64,000 nucleotides of DNA, from assembly GCF_030272615.1 (NCBI RefSeq), contig NC_081410.1:288733957-288797956 (forward strand), in the 5' to 3' direction. Each line of letters starts with the position of its first letter. Position 1 is the first letter of the stretch. The translations under genes were made by a program, and so were the position numbers. The DNA comes from Cryptomeria japonica. Taxonomy: Eukaryota > Streptophyta > Pinopsida > Cupressales > Cupressaceae. Below are positions 1 through 10,412 of this stretch, piece by piece. The notes under the pieces were generated by a model. It did no database searches and was not told the DNA's origin. It saw only the letters and a program-made list of their open reading frames with translations.

Positions 1-984
1 GCCACACATGCCATTGCGTCCGCATGTCGATTATCTTTTCGAGGAACAGGTTCTATGGTGTAAGAATCAAATTTTTGTAACAAAGAGATAGCAAGGTCTT
101 TATATTGTGATAATTTGTCTTGTTTCGCTTGATACAGTCCTGTTACTTGTCTTATAATTAGTTGAGAATCTCCAAAAATATGTATGTGTTTTATATTTAG
201 AGCCAAGGCTGCCTTTATTCCTGCTATAAGAGCCTCATACTCAACAATATTATTGGTACATAGGAAATTGAGACGGTAAGATAAGGGAATGGACTTCTTT
301 GTAGGAGAAATCAGAACAACACCTGCCCCCGATCCCGTATGACACTTAGAGCCATCAAAGTATAACTCCCAAGTTTTATCTTTCTCTATACAAAGGATGA
401 AGTCATCAGGAAAAGACTCAGGGTTAGGGAAGGAGAAAGGTGAAGGGGCCTCAACTAAGTGATCGGTCAACGCTTGCCCTTTACTTGCTCTTTGTGAAAC
501 AAATTTAAGGTCAAATTTAGTTAACATCATAACCCACTTAGCTAGGCGTCCTAATAAATCAGTTTTAGAGAAAAGATGCTTCAATGGATCAAACTTTACC
601 ATGACGTGGACTTCTGAATTTAAGAGATAGTGTCTCAATTTCTGAGTCGCAAACACCAAGGCCAAGCATTGTCTTTCTATCGCAGAATATCGGGTCTCAT
701 AATCGAGTAAGGTATGACTTATATAATAAACTGGACACTCCTTACCATCTTTATCATGTTGTGCCAATAATGCTGCAAGAGCATGAGAGGAAGCAGCTGT
801 ATAAAGAAGGAAGGGTTGAGAAGGTTCGGCTGGTCGAAGGATAGGAGGATTTGCCAGATAAATTTTTAAATCTTCAAATGCTTGCTGATAATCTTCATTC
901 CATTGAAAAGTGATATTCTTTTTGAGAAGTTGAGTAAAAGGAAAAGTACGATCCGCAAGCTGAGATACAAACCTACCTACAAAT
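1..984 (-). pseudogene. Element A RNase H and archaeal-type second RNase H
   Basis: This frame is open from about 1010 to the window edge on the minus strand, shifted from the RT frame by the 4-bp duplication. First RNase H: FLLYTAASSHALAALLAQHD, YYISHTLLDYETRYSAIERQ, FATQKLRHYLL (about 640-830). Second, archaeal-type RNase H: WELYFDGSKCHTGSGAG (Asp), NNIVEYEALIAG (Glu), HIFGDSQLIIRQ (Asp), ending in RHADAMACVA at the edge (1-380). All visible catalytic acidic residues are kept. Duplicate RNase H domains define the Tat clade. The ORF runs off the window, where integrase is expected. Confidence 0.9.
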
Positions 985-1695
985 AGCTTGAATCTTTCCT
1001 TGTAAGCTTTTGAGTTGAGACACATTTCTAGGAGGTGGCATGTTGACAATAGCATCTATTTTCTTAGTATCCACCTCAATCCCACAATGCGAAACTATGA
1101 ATCCTAATAGTTTTCCACTATCCACACCAAAAACACATTTTTGGGGATTCAAGCGCATGTGATATTTATGAATTCTTTCAAAGATTTGACAAAGGACTTT
1201 AATATGATCTATGCGGAGAATGGATTTGGCCAAAATATCATCAACATAGTCTTCTAAAATCTTATGCATATAATCATGAAAGATAAGGGTCATCGCTCGT
1301 TGATAAGTTGCACCGGCATTTTTAAGTCCAAAAGGCATCATTATCCAACAAAATGTACCCCAAGGAGTGGTGAAAGTAGTTTTGAATTGATCTTGAGGGT
1401 TAATGTAAATTTGATTGTATCCTGAAAAACCATCCATGAAGGATAACAAGGCATGTCCTGCCGTAGAATCAACTATCATGTCAATGTTTGGAAGAGGGAA
1501 ATCATCTTTTAAAGAAGCCTTATTTAAATCTCAGAAATCGGTACACATTCTTATTTTATTATTTGGTTTAGCCACAGCGACAATATTTGAAATCCATGGG
1601 GAATAATCAATAGGACGGATAAATCCAGCCTCCAATAACTTTTCAATCTCAGCCTTAACAAGCAGAGCCACCTTAGGATTCATTTTTTGAATCTT
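985..1695 (-). pseudogene. Element A reverse transcriptase
   Basis: Same frame as the preceding segments. Visible RT blocks: FPLPNIDMIVD, LLSFMDGFSGYNQI, WGTFCWIMMPFGLKNAGATY and catalytic EDYVDDILAKS (about 1224-1256), then GFIVSHCGIEVD and the connection LKSLQGKIQAI. A TGA in the F-R-D-L-N-K motif near 1530 (from CGA) and the TAA at 1696 break it. The sequence pattern is that of the chromodomain-less Tat clade. A 4-bp duplication (gtaggtag) at about 979-986 shifts the frame into the RNase H domain. Confidence 0.92.
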
Positions 1696-2412
1696 TTATT
1701 TCACGGACTTAGCATCAGGAACTAAGACAATATTATGAGTGACAATCTTAGGATCTATACCAGGCATGTCAGAATATGTCCAAGCAAAGATCTCAGGGAA
1801 TTCACGCAATAAATCATCATATTGTTTTTGTTCCTCTTCGTCCAGACATTTTCCAATTTTAATAACTTTTTCTTCATTGCAAGGATCCATCTTAACATCA
1901 GTGGTGTCACTTATGAGAAGATTACTTTGTTGAGGAGTATCCTTTAACTGAGGGAATTCTTTCACAATCTCATCATTATCAATCTCTTTTCCAAAATAGG
2001 CTTCAGTGTTCAAACAATAAGGGAGTCCCCTATTGTGATGATAACGAGGAAGAGTATCATATGCTCCTAAAAACTCAGCTAAAGCATCATCGGTAGGAAA
2101 AAAATCCAAAGCACAGGCACGCGAAGGATCCTCATCAATATACTCGGGGTGTTGCATTGATAGAGATGTAGAAATAGCATTAACACTAATACATGGTATC
2201 TTAGAAGCTTTAGTGCCCTTGCAGGGATTATAGCCAAGTCCAAAGGCATAATTGTGAAGATTATTCTCTAGAGGAACCTTTATCCCTTGTTCATGAGCAC
2301 CACAACCATTTCCATGATACCCATGCTTAGCAAAAATGCGAAAACCATGACCATAACGATCAGCCATTTCAGAAAGAGAAGGTGGTTTTTCATAAGACAA
2401 AGAATCAAACCC
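1696..2412 (-). pseudogene. Element A G-patch-like domain plus conserved linker before RT
   Basis: It is in frame with protease and RT. The G-patch-like domain is at about 2227-2352: GFRIFAKHGYHGNGCG, then EQGI..P and FGLGY, with the glycine spacing of G-patch proteins. The next 60 residues contain DDALAEFLGAY...YCLNTEAYFGK, a segment that recurs in D (33190-33345), so it is conserved between families. The segment then reaches FPEIFAWTYSDMPGID, the usual entry to gypsy RT. Known: G-patch domains bind RNA or RNA helicases, and a G-patch follows protease in betaretroviruses. Its function here is inferred, not shown. It ends at TAA 1696. Confidence 0.75.
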
Positions 2413-3369
2413 TTAAGAATTGGAAGTGCGAGGAGAAGAAGTTTGAGAAGCGGCCACGAAGTTATTACTCATAGGTTCATGTAATGTTGATTGATTTTTA
2501 GCTTCTTCCTTCTTTTCAGCTTTAAGCTCTCTAGAAGGAAACTTATATTCACCTACAAAGGTGGGATTAAAATCAAGAGATCCCCAATCATCTTCTGCGA
2601 GAACCTTCTCAGGATCAAAATCCTTCTTATGTGTAGTTTCAAGTCGAGAAGAGTCTTCTTCAGGAGCTCCAGACTCATCCAAAGAATTTTGATCATCAGA
2701 GAGTGAGGATTCATCGATAGGTATCTTGTTTAAAGAGTCATCACTAGACGAGGATGGCTTAGAAGAACCCCCTTTGGAAGTAGATGTTTGTAAACAAGCT
2801 TGGAAATTAGTATCACCTATCAAGGTATATGTCTTATTTTTATAAATAAATTTAACTTGTCTATGCAATGTAGAGGGGATAGCTTGCATACTGTGAATCC
2901 AAGGTCTCCCTAATAGCAAGTTGTATGTTAGATTTCCTGACATAACATGGATAGGAGTAGGCAAAGTAACAGGCCCCACTGTGATGGGTAAGGTGATAGT
3001 ACCTAATGAAGTTTTAGCCACATTATCAAAGCCTCGAATAGGATGAGAGTCCGGCTCAATTAGGGATGTATCCACATTCATCTTATGCAAAAGATTAATG
3101 CTACACACATTGAGACTAGAGCCATTATCTACTAGTGTTCGTCTTATAGCAGTGTCTTTCATGATAACCACAATCATCAAGGGATCATATTGATGTTGAA
3201 TTTCACTAGTAGGCAACTCATCTTGGGTAAACACAATTTGAGCTTTAGGATTCATCACAGAGTTAACCAAAGACACTATATTACTAGATGTATTTGGTGA
3301 ACGAACATTCAAATCTTTCAAAGCATCTTGTAACATTCCGTGATGAGCAGAAGAAGTTTGAATCAAATC
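2413..3369 (-). pseudogene. Element A retropepsin-like aspartic protease and acidic spacer
   Basis: The frame continues from the gag-position protein. The active-site region reads RTLVDNGSSLNVC, with the catalytic Asp in D-N-G-S rather than the common D-S/T-G. It is followed by the flap-side sequence and LLLGRPWIHSM, the conserved second hydrophobic-hydrophobic-G-R motif of plant gypsy proteases. Downstream is a Ser/Asp/Glu-rich spacer and a motif shared with B (DDWGSLDFNPTFVGEYKFPS). One TAA at 2413 (from CAA) separates it from the next segment in the same frame. Known role of the family: cleaving the Gag-Pol polyprotein. Confidence 0.85.
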
Positions 3370-4167
3370 CCAAAGGGATATCTTAGCAGGGGTAGCCTTA
3401 AGTTGTTCTATGAGATCATATTCCTTACTAAGAACTTGTGAAATACGTGGAGCTTGTGGAAGAATTTGTTGAGGATTAGGAAGAGAAACTGGAATAACAG
3501 GAGGAGGATTAGGCTACCTATTATTTCTGGTGTGATAAGTATGGGCAACCACATGATAACTCTCTCTAGTTATTTGCTTGGCATAACTATAAGGACTTAT
3601 AGGTTTTCTTCCTTGCACAATGATGATTGGTTTATTTGGAGTAATAAAGGAATCATGATCATACCATCCTTGGACAGTAAGGAGAGGTGATTTAGGAACT
3701 TGAAAGGTGGGAGAAGGACAAGCACCTTGGACTTCAAAGAGAGGCTTCTTATGCTCATTCAAATTTATCATGTTAACCAATTTAGAAGTTTTGTTCTTGT
3801 TTAGAGATTTCGATAAAGCCACAAAGTCATCAAGAGCATCATCCAACAAAGCATGATCATATCTATTAAAAGGTTCATCTTTTGATTCAAAAGGAGACAT
3901 CTCCTCATAGAGGGGATTATTGAAAACAACCATGTTACTAGATTCAGTGGAAGAGTTGATAGGAATGTACCCTTGAGAGGAATCATTCAACTTATCTTTC
4001 TCATCACAATGGAATGGCATAGTAACAAGGTTTATGAGTTTTTGGTAAAATGAAGGTTTGGCCTCTTTAGGGTTAAAAAACTCATCTAAAGCTTCATCTA
4101 ATTCATCTTGGCTATACTCACAATAATCATCATAAGCATGAACATTTTGCAAATAAAAGTCTGACAT
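3370..4167 (-). pseudogene. Element A N-terminal protein in gag position, VQG repeats, no capsid domain
   Basis: The frame opens with ATG at 4167 (MSDFYLQNVH), about 170 bp inside the LTR, and continues to protease. It holds one stop (TAG at 3514). The first 220 residues are acidic with a repeated D-E-A-L-D-E/D-D-A-L-D-D pattern. They then carry three copies of a hydrophobic-VQG motif (FEVQGACPSP, LTVQGWYDHD, IIVQGRKPIS) spaced about 25-35 residues. No Retrotrans_gag capsid motif and no zinc knuckle are visible, unlike element D. The C-terminal stretch (AKISLWDLIQTSSAHHGMLQ) matches the piece of D just upstream of its protease (AQISILELLK...). Inference: this family either uses a very diverged structural protein or depends on gag supplied in trans. 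B has the same architecture, so it is not a single deletion. Confidence 0.75.
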
Positions 4168-4320
4168 TTTGAAATAAAAGTTGCATAAAACTTAGACACA
4201 CAATGCAAAGAAACAAAGAACACACTCTTTTTTTTTTTCTTTTTATGAAAATGAAATGAAAACACACTAAATCTAGATCTAGATCTAACAAATGCAATGC
4301 AAGAAGAAGCAATGATAGTT

Positions 4321-4337
4321 TCACGTCGGGTTCACCA
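4321..4337 (-). promoter_or_regulatory. Primer binding site of element A
   Basis: The minus strand reads TGGTGAACCCGACGTGA, 3 nt inside the LTR. It starts with TGG as expected for pairing with a tRNA CCA end. Near-identical sites occur in B (44201-44216), D (27187-27203) and E (47221-47237), so it is a family-wide primer site. I could not assign the tRNA from memory. Confidence 0.8.
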
Positions 4338-4340
4338 AAA

Positions 4341-6010
4341 TGTGTGGGGGAAAAAGCGAGACTAGGTTATCATGCCCTAATCCTACCTTTTGACACACAT
4401 TACGGAATACGAAAGAGCCTAGAGGTATCACACAATTGGCTACTTCTTCTTGTGAAAGAGAGAGCCATGGGCTACCTATTAGGATTTCTATTCCTTTGTT
4501 GTAATTGAAAGGTAAGATTATGCAAGTTCAATTCCTAACCCTAAAATGCAAGTGTGAACTAATAATAAGATTGCAGAATTGAACTTAAACAATGGAAAGC
4601 TGTAAATACAAAGATAAAACAAGAATGAAAATGCATACCCAGAGTCAAAATATGAGTGGAAATGTTCGGGACAGGGGTGCGGGTGCCACTGTCCTGATTT
4701 TGCACCTAAAACTGCACCTGAAACTGCTGTCTTGCACTCTAGAAAACTGTCTGAACTGCTAAAGATTGCTGTCTGTCAGGAGGACCAGGGCACCCAGCGC
4801 CCCTGTCCTAGGGACCAGGGTGCCTAGTGCCCCTATCTTGGAAGAACCAGGGCACCCCACGCCCCTGTCCTGGTCTTCTGCTCTGAAACTGGGTGTGTGA
4901 TTCCGTCTCCGTCTGCTTCTTTCGGATCTGTAACTTGCGACCTCGTCTGAATCCCGAAATCTGCACTTATATCTGAAAGAGGTGTTTGGGCGGCTATATA
5001 GGGTTTTGCCTTAGTCAAACCCCCACTTCGGTGATTTCCACCTCCACGAATAGCCAAGTTGTATTGTAAAAGTAATGTGTGTGCAGACCTTGTGTGTGTG
5101 CAAGATCTAAAATGCAAGTAAGCAAACTAGAGCAACCTAGAAAGTAAACCCTAATTGCTTGTAAATGACAATGTAAATGCTCCAAATCAAGATGCCAAGT
5201 GATCTAAAGCATGAATGTAAGTGATATAATGAAGCTTATGTAAAGACATGAAAACAACATGAAATCATACCCAACCCCAAGGGAGGGGTACAAGCCAATC
5301 TTCAGTCGGTGATCCCTTATTGCTCTTCCATGCCTTCAAAGCCCTAAGTGAATGAATGGATTTGATGAATGCTTGGAGAATGAATGTTGAGAGTGGTTGA
5401 AGTCTTCAAAGATCTGCTCTTTCACTGCATATGAGGTTCCTGAAATCAAAATCCGGATCCCTTCTAATGAAGAAAGAGAGCTCTTATGTATGAAACCCTA
5501 GGTCGTAATTTCATCTTTTGGCCGACCTAGAGATTGAATCTCCCACCAATTTCTTGGGGTTAAGCTTTATTTTATGATTGGATCACGCTCCTAAAATTTT
5601 GGGAAAAATGTCCGGGACCATGTGCACTCCGAGCGCCACGGTCCTGACAACTTTTCACCAAATTTTCAAGGCTGTCAGATATGATGATTTTAGAGAGAAT
5701 CCCGAAGTTACAAGTGATTTCGAGATATTTTGACCCCCGAAATTAAGCCCCCAAGCTCAGAATAGGGCCTAATTAGGGTTTTTGATTAAGTGATGTATTG
5801 GAGGAATAAAATGAAAGGGGCACGCTTTAATGAAAGGGCTCGACTTTATGATGTAGAAGATGATGAAATAGAACCTTTAGACCTAATTAATTTGATTAAT
5901 TAAGTGCTAAAGGGGAAATGAAATGCAAAATGCAACTGCGCCAAGGCGGGTGCTAAACTAGGTGTTAAATTGTACTACTTTAGCAAGTGCGTACAATTTA
6001 TGACGTTACA
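4341..6010 (-). repeat. 5' LTR of element A
   Basis: About 1.67 kb, bounded on the plus strand by TGTGTGGGGG (4341) and GACGTTACA (6010), so it reads TGTAACGTC...CACACA on the minus strand. The inner edge lies 3 nt from the primer site. The outer edge was set by comparison with the LTR of B (44222-45877), which shares the motif ACAATTTATGAC next to its end. It contains a 3-unit repeat of about 30 bp with hairpin-forming GGACCAGGG...CCCCTGTCC units (4782-4873). Only one LTR of the pair is in the window, so age cannot be judged. Confidence 0.85.
4782..4873. repeat. Three-unit GC-rich hairpin repeat inside the LTR of A
   Basis: Units of about 30 bp start at 4782, 4811 and 4842. Each has a left arm like GGACCAGGGC and a right arm like GCCCCTGTCC, which are near-complementary, so each unit can fold. 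Diverged relatives lie at about 4669-4702 and 5608-5650, and a perfect 8-bp stem occurs in the B LTR (44553-44579). Confidence 0.75.
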
Positions 6011-6110
6011 ATATCTTTAACTTGGTACTTACCTAGTTGAATGAACAAAAACATTACATAATTATTATAACCATTTTACTACAATATATATAATTTAATG
6101 TACATGACTA

Positions 6111-7489
6111 TTAAGTGAAAAAAATAGCTGGAACACTCATTTCCAACATTATGTGCTCCCTTTTTATTGACATCAATGGAGTAATTTTATTGTTGATAAC
6201 AAAAATAGACCACACCGAGTAAATAGATCTCAACTGTCCAAATGGATTAACAGCGTCCGCTGCCAATGAAAGCCTGAGATTATGAGGTTCTTCTTTAAAG
6301 TGTGGCCATTTTTCCTCTATGTCCATAAATGCAGAACCATCCATAGGCATTTGAAGAATGTCATCTTGACTTCTATTGCATGCATGGTAATCCATAAATT
6401 GCACCAAGATTTCACACCTAAATAATTGTTGCAAATGTGGAATATAACGAAGAACCTTGTGAGGCACCTTTTTTGTTAGTTGATCTATTTGATATCTGTT
6501 GATATGGCATTCAGGGCATTCTGTTGCAATTTCATGTTGTCTATGATATATAATATGATCATTGGGACATGCATCTATTGCATGATACTCCATTCCAATA
6601 TCTTTCATAATGGTAGATAATTCTTGATATGAGCGAGGTAGAATTTTTTATGGTGGTAACAAAAAATAACCTATCAATCTAGAATGAAAAAATAATTTGT
6701 TAATATAAAGAATATTAATGGTACATATTTCACCTTTTATTTACTAGTGACGAAATAACATCAAAAATAGATGACTTATATTTAACATACGTGAGATTGT
6801 TATGTTGGATAAACAATTCATAACCTTCAAGTTCACCAACACCAATACAACAAAGAGAAGAGTTGTTTCGGAGCCTTTGTAAAGGGGCTTGTATGCCTTC
6901 TCAAGTACAGGTAAATCATGAACAACATCAAAGTCATCTTGATCATCATGATCAACTGCTCCAATACTAAATGTGTCATGCATCAATGTATTTATACCAT
7001 CATCTTCAACTGTGTTTTGTGGTGCATGAGCATCTTCTTCCATAGGATCATTATCTTTAGCTTAGATATTCACACCTCCATGTTCCTCCACTTGGAAAAC
7101 CACATTCTTCGGGTTGCGATAGTCCATATCATGTGCCCTAGGGTGCCCCACCTATATAAAAATGATCAACATAAATAAACCATGATCATGATCTCATTAA
7201 CAAGTTATTTTTTATGTATATAAATTGTTAAAATGATATAAACATTTACAAAAGAAATCAATATAAACACATATAATGAAAAACTTACCAATGGACGATA
7301 ATCATGCCGCACTTCAATGTGACTATGCTGCCTACAATGTTTCTCAACTGTTGTGATTAAAATTGTTCTAGTCTTTAAGCCCTTACAATTTTTGCAGGGA
7401 CAATAACATTTCCCATCACCTTTTCTTTTCAAGATAGACCACAATCTAGCAATTGTCTCATTTTGTTCTTCGCTGATATTATTTGACAT
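6111..7489 (-). pseudogene. TNP2-type CACTA transposase with TAD, broken
   Basis: The start ATG at 7489 opens the transposase-associated domain (TAD) with C-P-C-K-N-C and a downstream H-C...H. A clean intron (donor GTAAGT at 7288, acceptor TATAG at 7152, 137 bp) joins exon 1 in phase 0 to a second exon with an acidic stretch and KPLYKGSETTLL, the N-terminal TNP2 motif. That exon has a TAA near 7062. The next part (6608-6111) holds the Transposase_21/TNP2 block IDACPNDHIIYHRQHE, CPECHINRYQ, WPHFKEEPHNLRLSLAADAV and NPFGQLRSIYSVW. A second intron probably lies near 6640-6770 but I could not fix its borders. The gene is cut by element A before the main catalytic region is reached. In CACTA elements this protein carries the cut-and-paste activity. 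Confidence 0.85.
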
Positions 7490-7860
7490 GATTTTTCTTC
7501 ACAAGCAAAAAAATCGGTCTATGGAAAATTAGGTATACAACCTTCACAAACCAAGCAAAATGATGTCATAAGTATGAAAAACACTGTTTGCACGATTTTT
7601 TATATTATTTACTTGACTAACCCTAAGGGTTTATTTATTTTTTTACTTTTTCACTTTTTTGTTTTTCGTCGGAATTCCGATGAATGCTGGGCAAGATTCC
7701 GATGATGGTTGGTTTAATCGGAATTCTGATGAACATTGGGCAAGATTTAAAAAAAATAATTTTTTTTGACACAAATTGCCTCCTAAGGTCTGACAAAACA
7801 AAAGAAATCCCATAGTTCGTTGGAAATATGCATCAGAAAATGCACCCAAATGAGTTAGTG
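7490..7860 (-). repeat. CACTA-1 terminal region with short direct repeats
   Basis: The 370 bp between the terminus and the transposase ATG hold the 20-bp terminal inverted repeat and repeated motifs of the type TCGGAATTCCGATGA / GATTCCGATGATGG (7668-7735), plausible subterminal transposase-binding sites. The terminal 150 bp matches the right terminus of CACTA-2, placing both in one family. Confidence 0.7.
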
Positions 7861-8105
7861 ATAATGTATCTTGCAACCATCTTATGAATTCTAACTCTAT
7901 CATTCTTACTTATAGAATTTGGAAAAGTACCATAAATCAAATATTGTGAGATATGAGAGTACCATTCATTAAAATCTAAAGCATGACAATAAGCTGCATT
8001 AGAATAATTATCAGTAGTAGTTGGTGAAAAAAGGTTGTGAATCGTGAATTGACAATCCATCAAAGAATCTTCAAGGGAAATGATGGAAGTTGTCCTTTCC
8101 ATCAC
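7861..8105 (-). pseudogene. Element B integrase N-terminal fragment
   Basis: The translated minus strand contains WYSHISQYLIYGTFP and RIHKMVARYII. This aligns with the segment of D leading into its integrase zinc-binding region (WYNDVYQYLKSQTLPP... TTKYVIISDTLY at about 35590-35710). The sequence stops at the CACTA-1 terminus, so the HHCC finger and catalytic core are missing here. Confidence 0.75.
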
Positions 8106-9161
8106 ATCCGCATGTCGATTATCCTTTCAAGGAATAGGTTCCATGGTATAAGAGGTGAAATTTTCTAACAATGATAAGGCCAAATCATGGTACTATCATA
8201 ATTTGTCTTGTTTAGCTTGTTAAGTTCCTATAACTTGTCTTATAATCAATTGTGAGTCACCATAGATATGTAAGTGTCAAATATTCAGAGATAAAGCCTC
8301 TTTCAAACTAGTAATAAGGGCTTCATAATCGACAATTTTTTTACTACAAAGGAAGTTGAGACAATAGGATAGAGGGATAGGTTTCCCCGGAGGAGGTATT
8401 AAAATAACACCCACTCCCAAACTAGTTTGACACTTAGATCCATCAAAGTATAATTTCCAAGTCTTATCAACATCAATAGGGAGAATGAATCATTGAGAAT
8501 TTTTTTTGAATTAGGTGAGGTGAGAGGAGAAGGCACATCAACTAAATGGTTGGTTAAAACTTTTCCTTTAACTGCTTTTTGAGAAACAAATTTAAGGTTA
8601 AATTTCGTTAACATCATAACCCATTTTTCTAAGCATTCTGAAAGATCAGTTTTAAAAAAAGAGATGTTTTGGAGGATCAAATTTGATGATAACATGAGTC
8701 TCAACATTTAAAAGATAATGTCTGAAAGTCTGAGTTGCAAAAAAAAGATCAAGACATTGTCTTTCTATCACAGCATAACGAGCTTCGTAATCAACTAAAG
8801 TGCAACTTATGTAGTAGATCGGACATTCTTTACCATCACTATTATGTTGTGCCAATAAAGCTACACGAGCATGAGAAAAAGAAATAGTGTTTAGAAGGAA
8901 AGGTTGAATAGAGACAATAGATTGCAAGATAGGAGGATTAGCCAAATAAGTTTTGAGATCTTCAAAGCTTGTTAATAATCGACATTCCATCTAAACGTGG
9001 TATCTTTCTTAAGTAATTGAGTAAAAGGGAAAGTTTGATCTGCAAGTTGTGAAACGAACCTATGAATAGCTTGAATTTTTCCTTACACACTTCTCAATTG
9101 AGAGATGTTTCGAGGAGGTATCATGCTGACTATAGAATCTACTTTCTTTGTATCCACCTCA
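8106..9161 (-). pseudogene. Element B RNase H and archaeal-type RNase H, frameshifted
   Basis: Fragments in different frames read FLLNTISFSHARVALLAQHN, YYISCTLVDYEARYAVIERQ and HYLLNVETHVIIKFDPPKHL (8650-8990), then KWVMMLTKFNLKFVSQKAVK (8500-8640). A badly decayed second RNase H follows (8130-8470). The domain order is as in A. Several indels and stops exclude function. It ends at the target site of the SIRE-like element (9162-9166). Confidence 0.85.
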
Positions 9162-9166
9162 ATACC
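9162..9166. repeat. 5-bp target-site duplication, left (atacc)
   Basis: atacc at 9162-9166 directly precedes the 5' LTR of the SIRE-like element and is repeated exactly at 16721-16725 after its 3' LTR. Across the junction the B sequence matches A continuously (cctcaat...actatgaa). Confidence 0.93.
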
Positions 9167-10362
9167 TGTTGGCATTTTGATGATTATGTTGTGATTGTTA
9201 TTGATGGACACACACTTGCTATGAGATCACTTTGAGAATGTATGAATTATGCTCAACTGGTAATTGTTCCAAACCGGTATCATCTTGTAGTCTTTAGACT
9301 ACTGTTGTTATGCAGAAAGTGTTTACCGATCTCAAGTGGTATAAAGACTCAAGCAGCATAGAGAATTCAAGCGATTTAAGGATCTCAAGCGGAGCAGAGC
9401 AAAGGAGCCATAAGCGGTAGTTATCTTTTTCCCATTCTTCAATTTTTGTCAACTGATAATCCGTTAAACCGGTATTACTCCAAGTCACCAACCGGTAACT
9501 GGAAAGCTGGACAAACCGGTAATACTGTGATGAGTTACCAACTAGTATATTTGTGTGATGAGTTACCATCCACCAACACTTTGACAGTGCTTTTGTGCCA
9601 TGTTACCAAATGTGTCTAGATTCAATGAACCTAGGAACTTTCAATGTAATCCTATTGGACCGGCATGAAATCAGATTCCCTTTAAGGACATCATGTCTAG
9701 GGTTTTAATAGATGTGTGTAGCTGATAGGGTTTGTGGTGGTTGATGAGCTCTTGAATGTCCGATCTTAACCAAGAAGATCAAGTTTGTGAGTTGTAATAG
9801 AGTAAGGAGTTACTGAAGAATGAAGTAATGCTGAAATGCATTAGCTATGAGCTACAATGGATCTAATCAAGCAGATTGTGCCATTTTCTAGATCATTCAC
9901 TTGTTGATTACTCACATCTTTGACAAGTTAGAAACCCTTAACCGGGTAGGCCTAGAAAAGCCTTTGTAAATTGTCTAACAATGTGGTTCACATCTGTGGA
10001 TCTAAAATCCTCTCACAAGGTAGTCTTTAATTAGACTTATCTCCTAATAGAGATTGAGATTCCTAATAGGATCTGTTCTGGTAAAGAACATTGTATGACC
10101 TTAATTGGTCTGGTTACTATTTTGCTAGTTACTTGTGAGTTTCATCTCACTGTGGTTTTTCCCATTTGGGTTTCCATGTCAAAATCTCTTGTGTTATGGT
10201 GATTGTGCTTCTATGGGTGAATGCATTATTTTCTATTTGGTTTGCATGTGTGTTAACCGGTTTGTTTGCTAAATTGTTTTACCGGTTTACTGCTAGACTA
10301 TTAAAGTGTTTAAGTACAATATTTTTTGGTATACTAATTCACCCCCCTCTTAGTATTCATCA
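9167..10362 (+). repeat. 5' LTR of the SIRE-like element
   Basis: 1,196 bp, TGTTGGCATT...TATTCATCA. It matches 15552-16720 with scattered substitutions and one roughly 28-bp segment (near 9710-9745) absent from the 3' copy. It contains a cluster of ACCGGT and near-ACCGGT motifs (9271-9280, about 9460-9520, 10255-10285). A conserved GTGGTTTTTCCCATTTGGG stretch lies about 200 bp before the LTR end. Confidence 0.93.
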
Positions 10363-10364
10363 AT

Positions 10365-10376
10365 TGGTATCAGAGC
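10365..10376 (+). promoter_or_regulatory. Primer binding site, initiator Met tRNA
   Basis: TGGTATCAGAGC starts 2 nt after the 5' LTR. This is the standard plant Copia primer site complementary to the initiator methionine tRNA 3' end. Confidence 0.95.
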
Positions 10377-10412
10377 CAACCTTTCTATAAGTCTAACCAC
10401 TTGGAAATAGAT

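Larger units (their letters stand above)
1..6010 (-). mobile_element. Element A: Tat-type Ty3/gypsy retrotransposon, 5' part
   Basis: Seen: reading the minus strand there is an LTR (6010 to 4341), a primer site, one reading frame from 4167 leftward with protease, G-patch-like domain, RT and two RNase H domains, and then the window edge. Integrase and the 3' LTR lie outside. RT followed by RNase H and a second, archaeal-type RNase H is the hallmark of the Tat clade. The element interrupts the TNP2 transposase of CACTA-1 at 6010/6011; the right target-site flank starts atatc and the matching copy is off the edge. It belongs to the same family as element B, but is far less decayed and therefore younger. 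Frameshifts are few: one 4-bp duplication near 980 plus a handful of stops. Confidence 0.9.
6011..7860 (-). mobile_element. CACTA-1: CACTA (En/Spm-like) transposon, 5' end
   Basis: The outer terminus at 7860 reads, on the minus strand, CACTAACTCATTTGGGTGCA, close to the CACTA-2 terminus CACTAGTACATTTGGGTGCA. It carries TAD and TNP2 transposase sequence in the correct orientation behind the end. It lies inside the integrase N-terminal region of element B (B resumes at 7861). Its interior is cut at 6010 by element A, so the rest lies beyond the left window edge. Confidence 0.87.
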
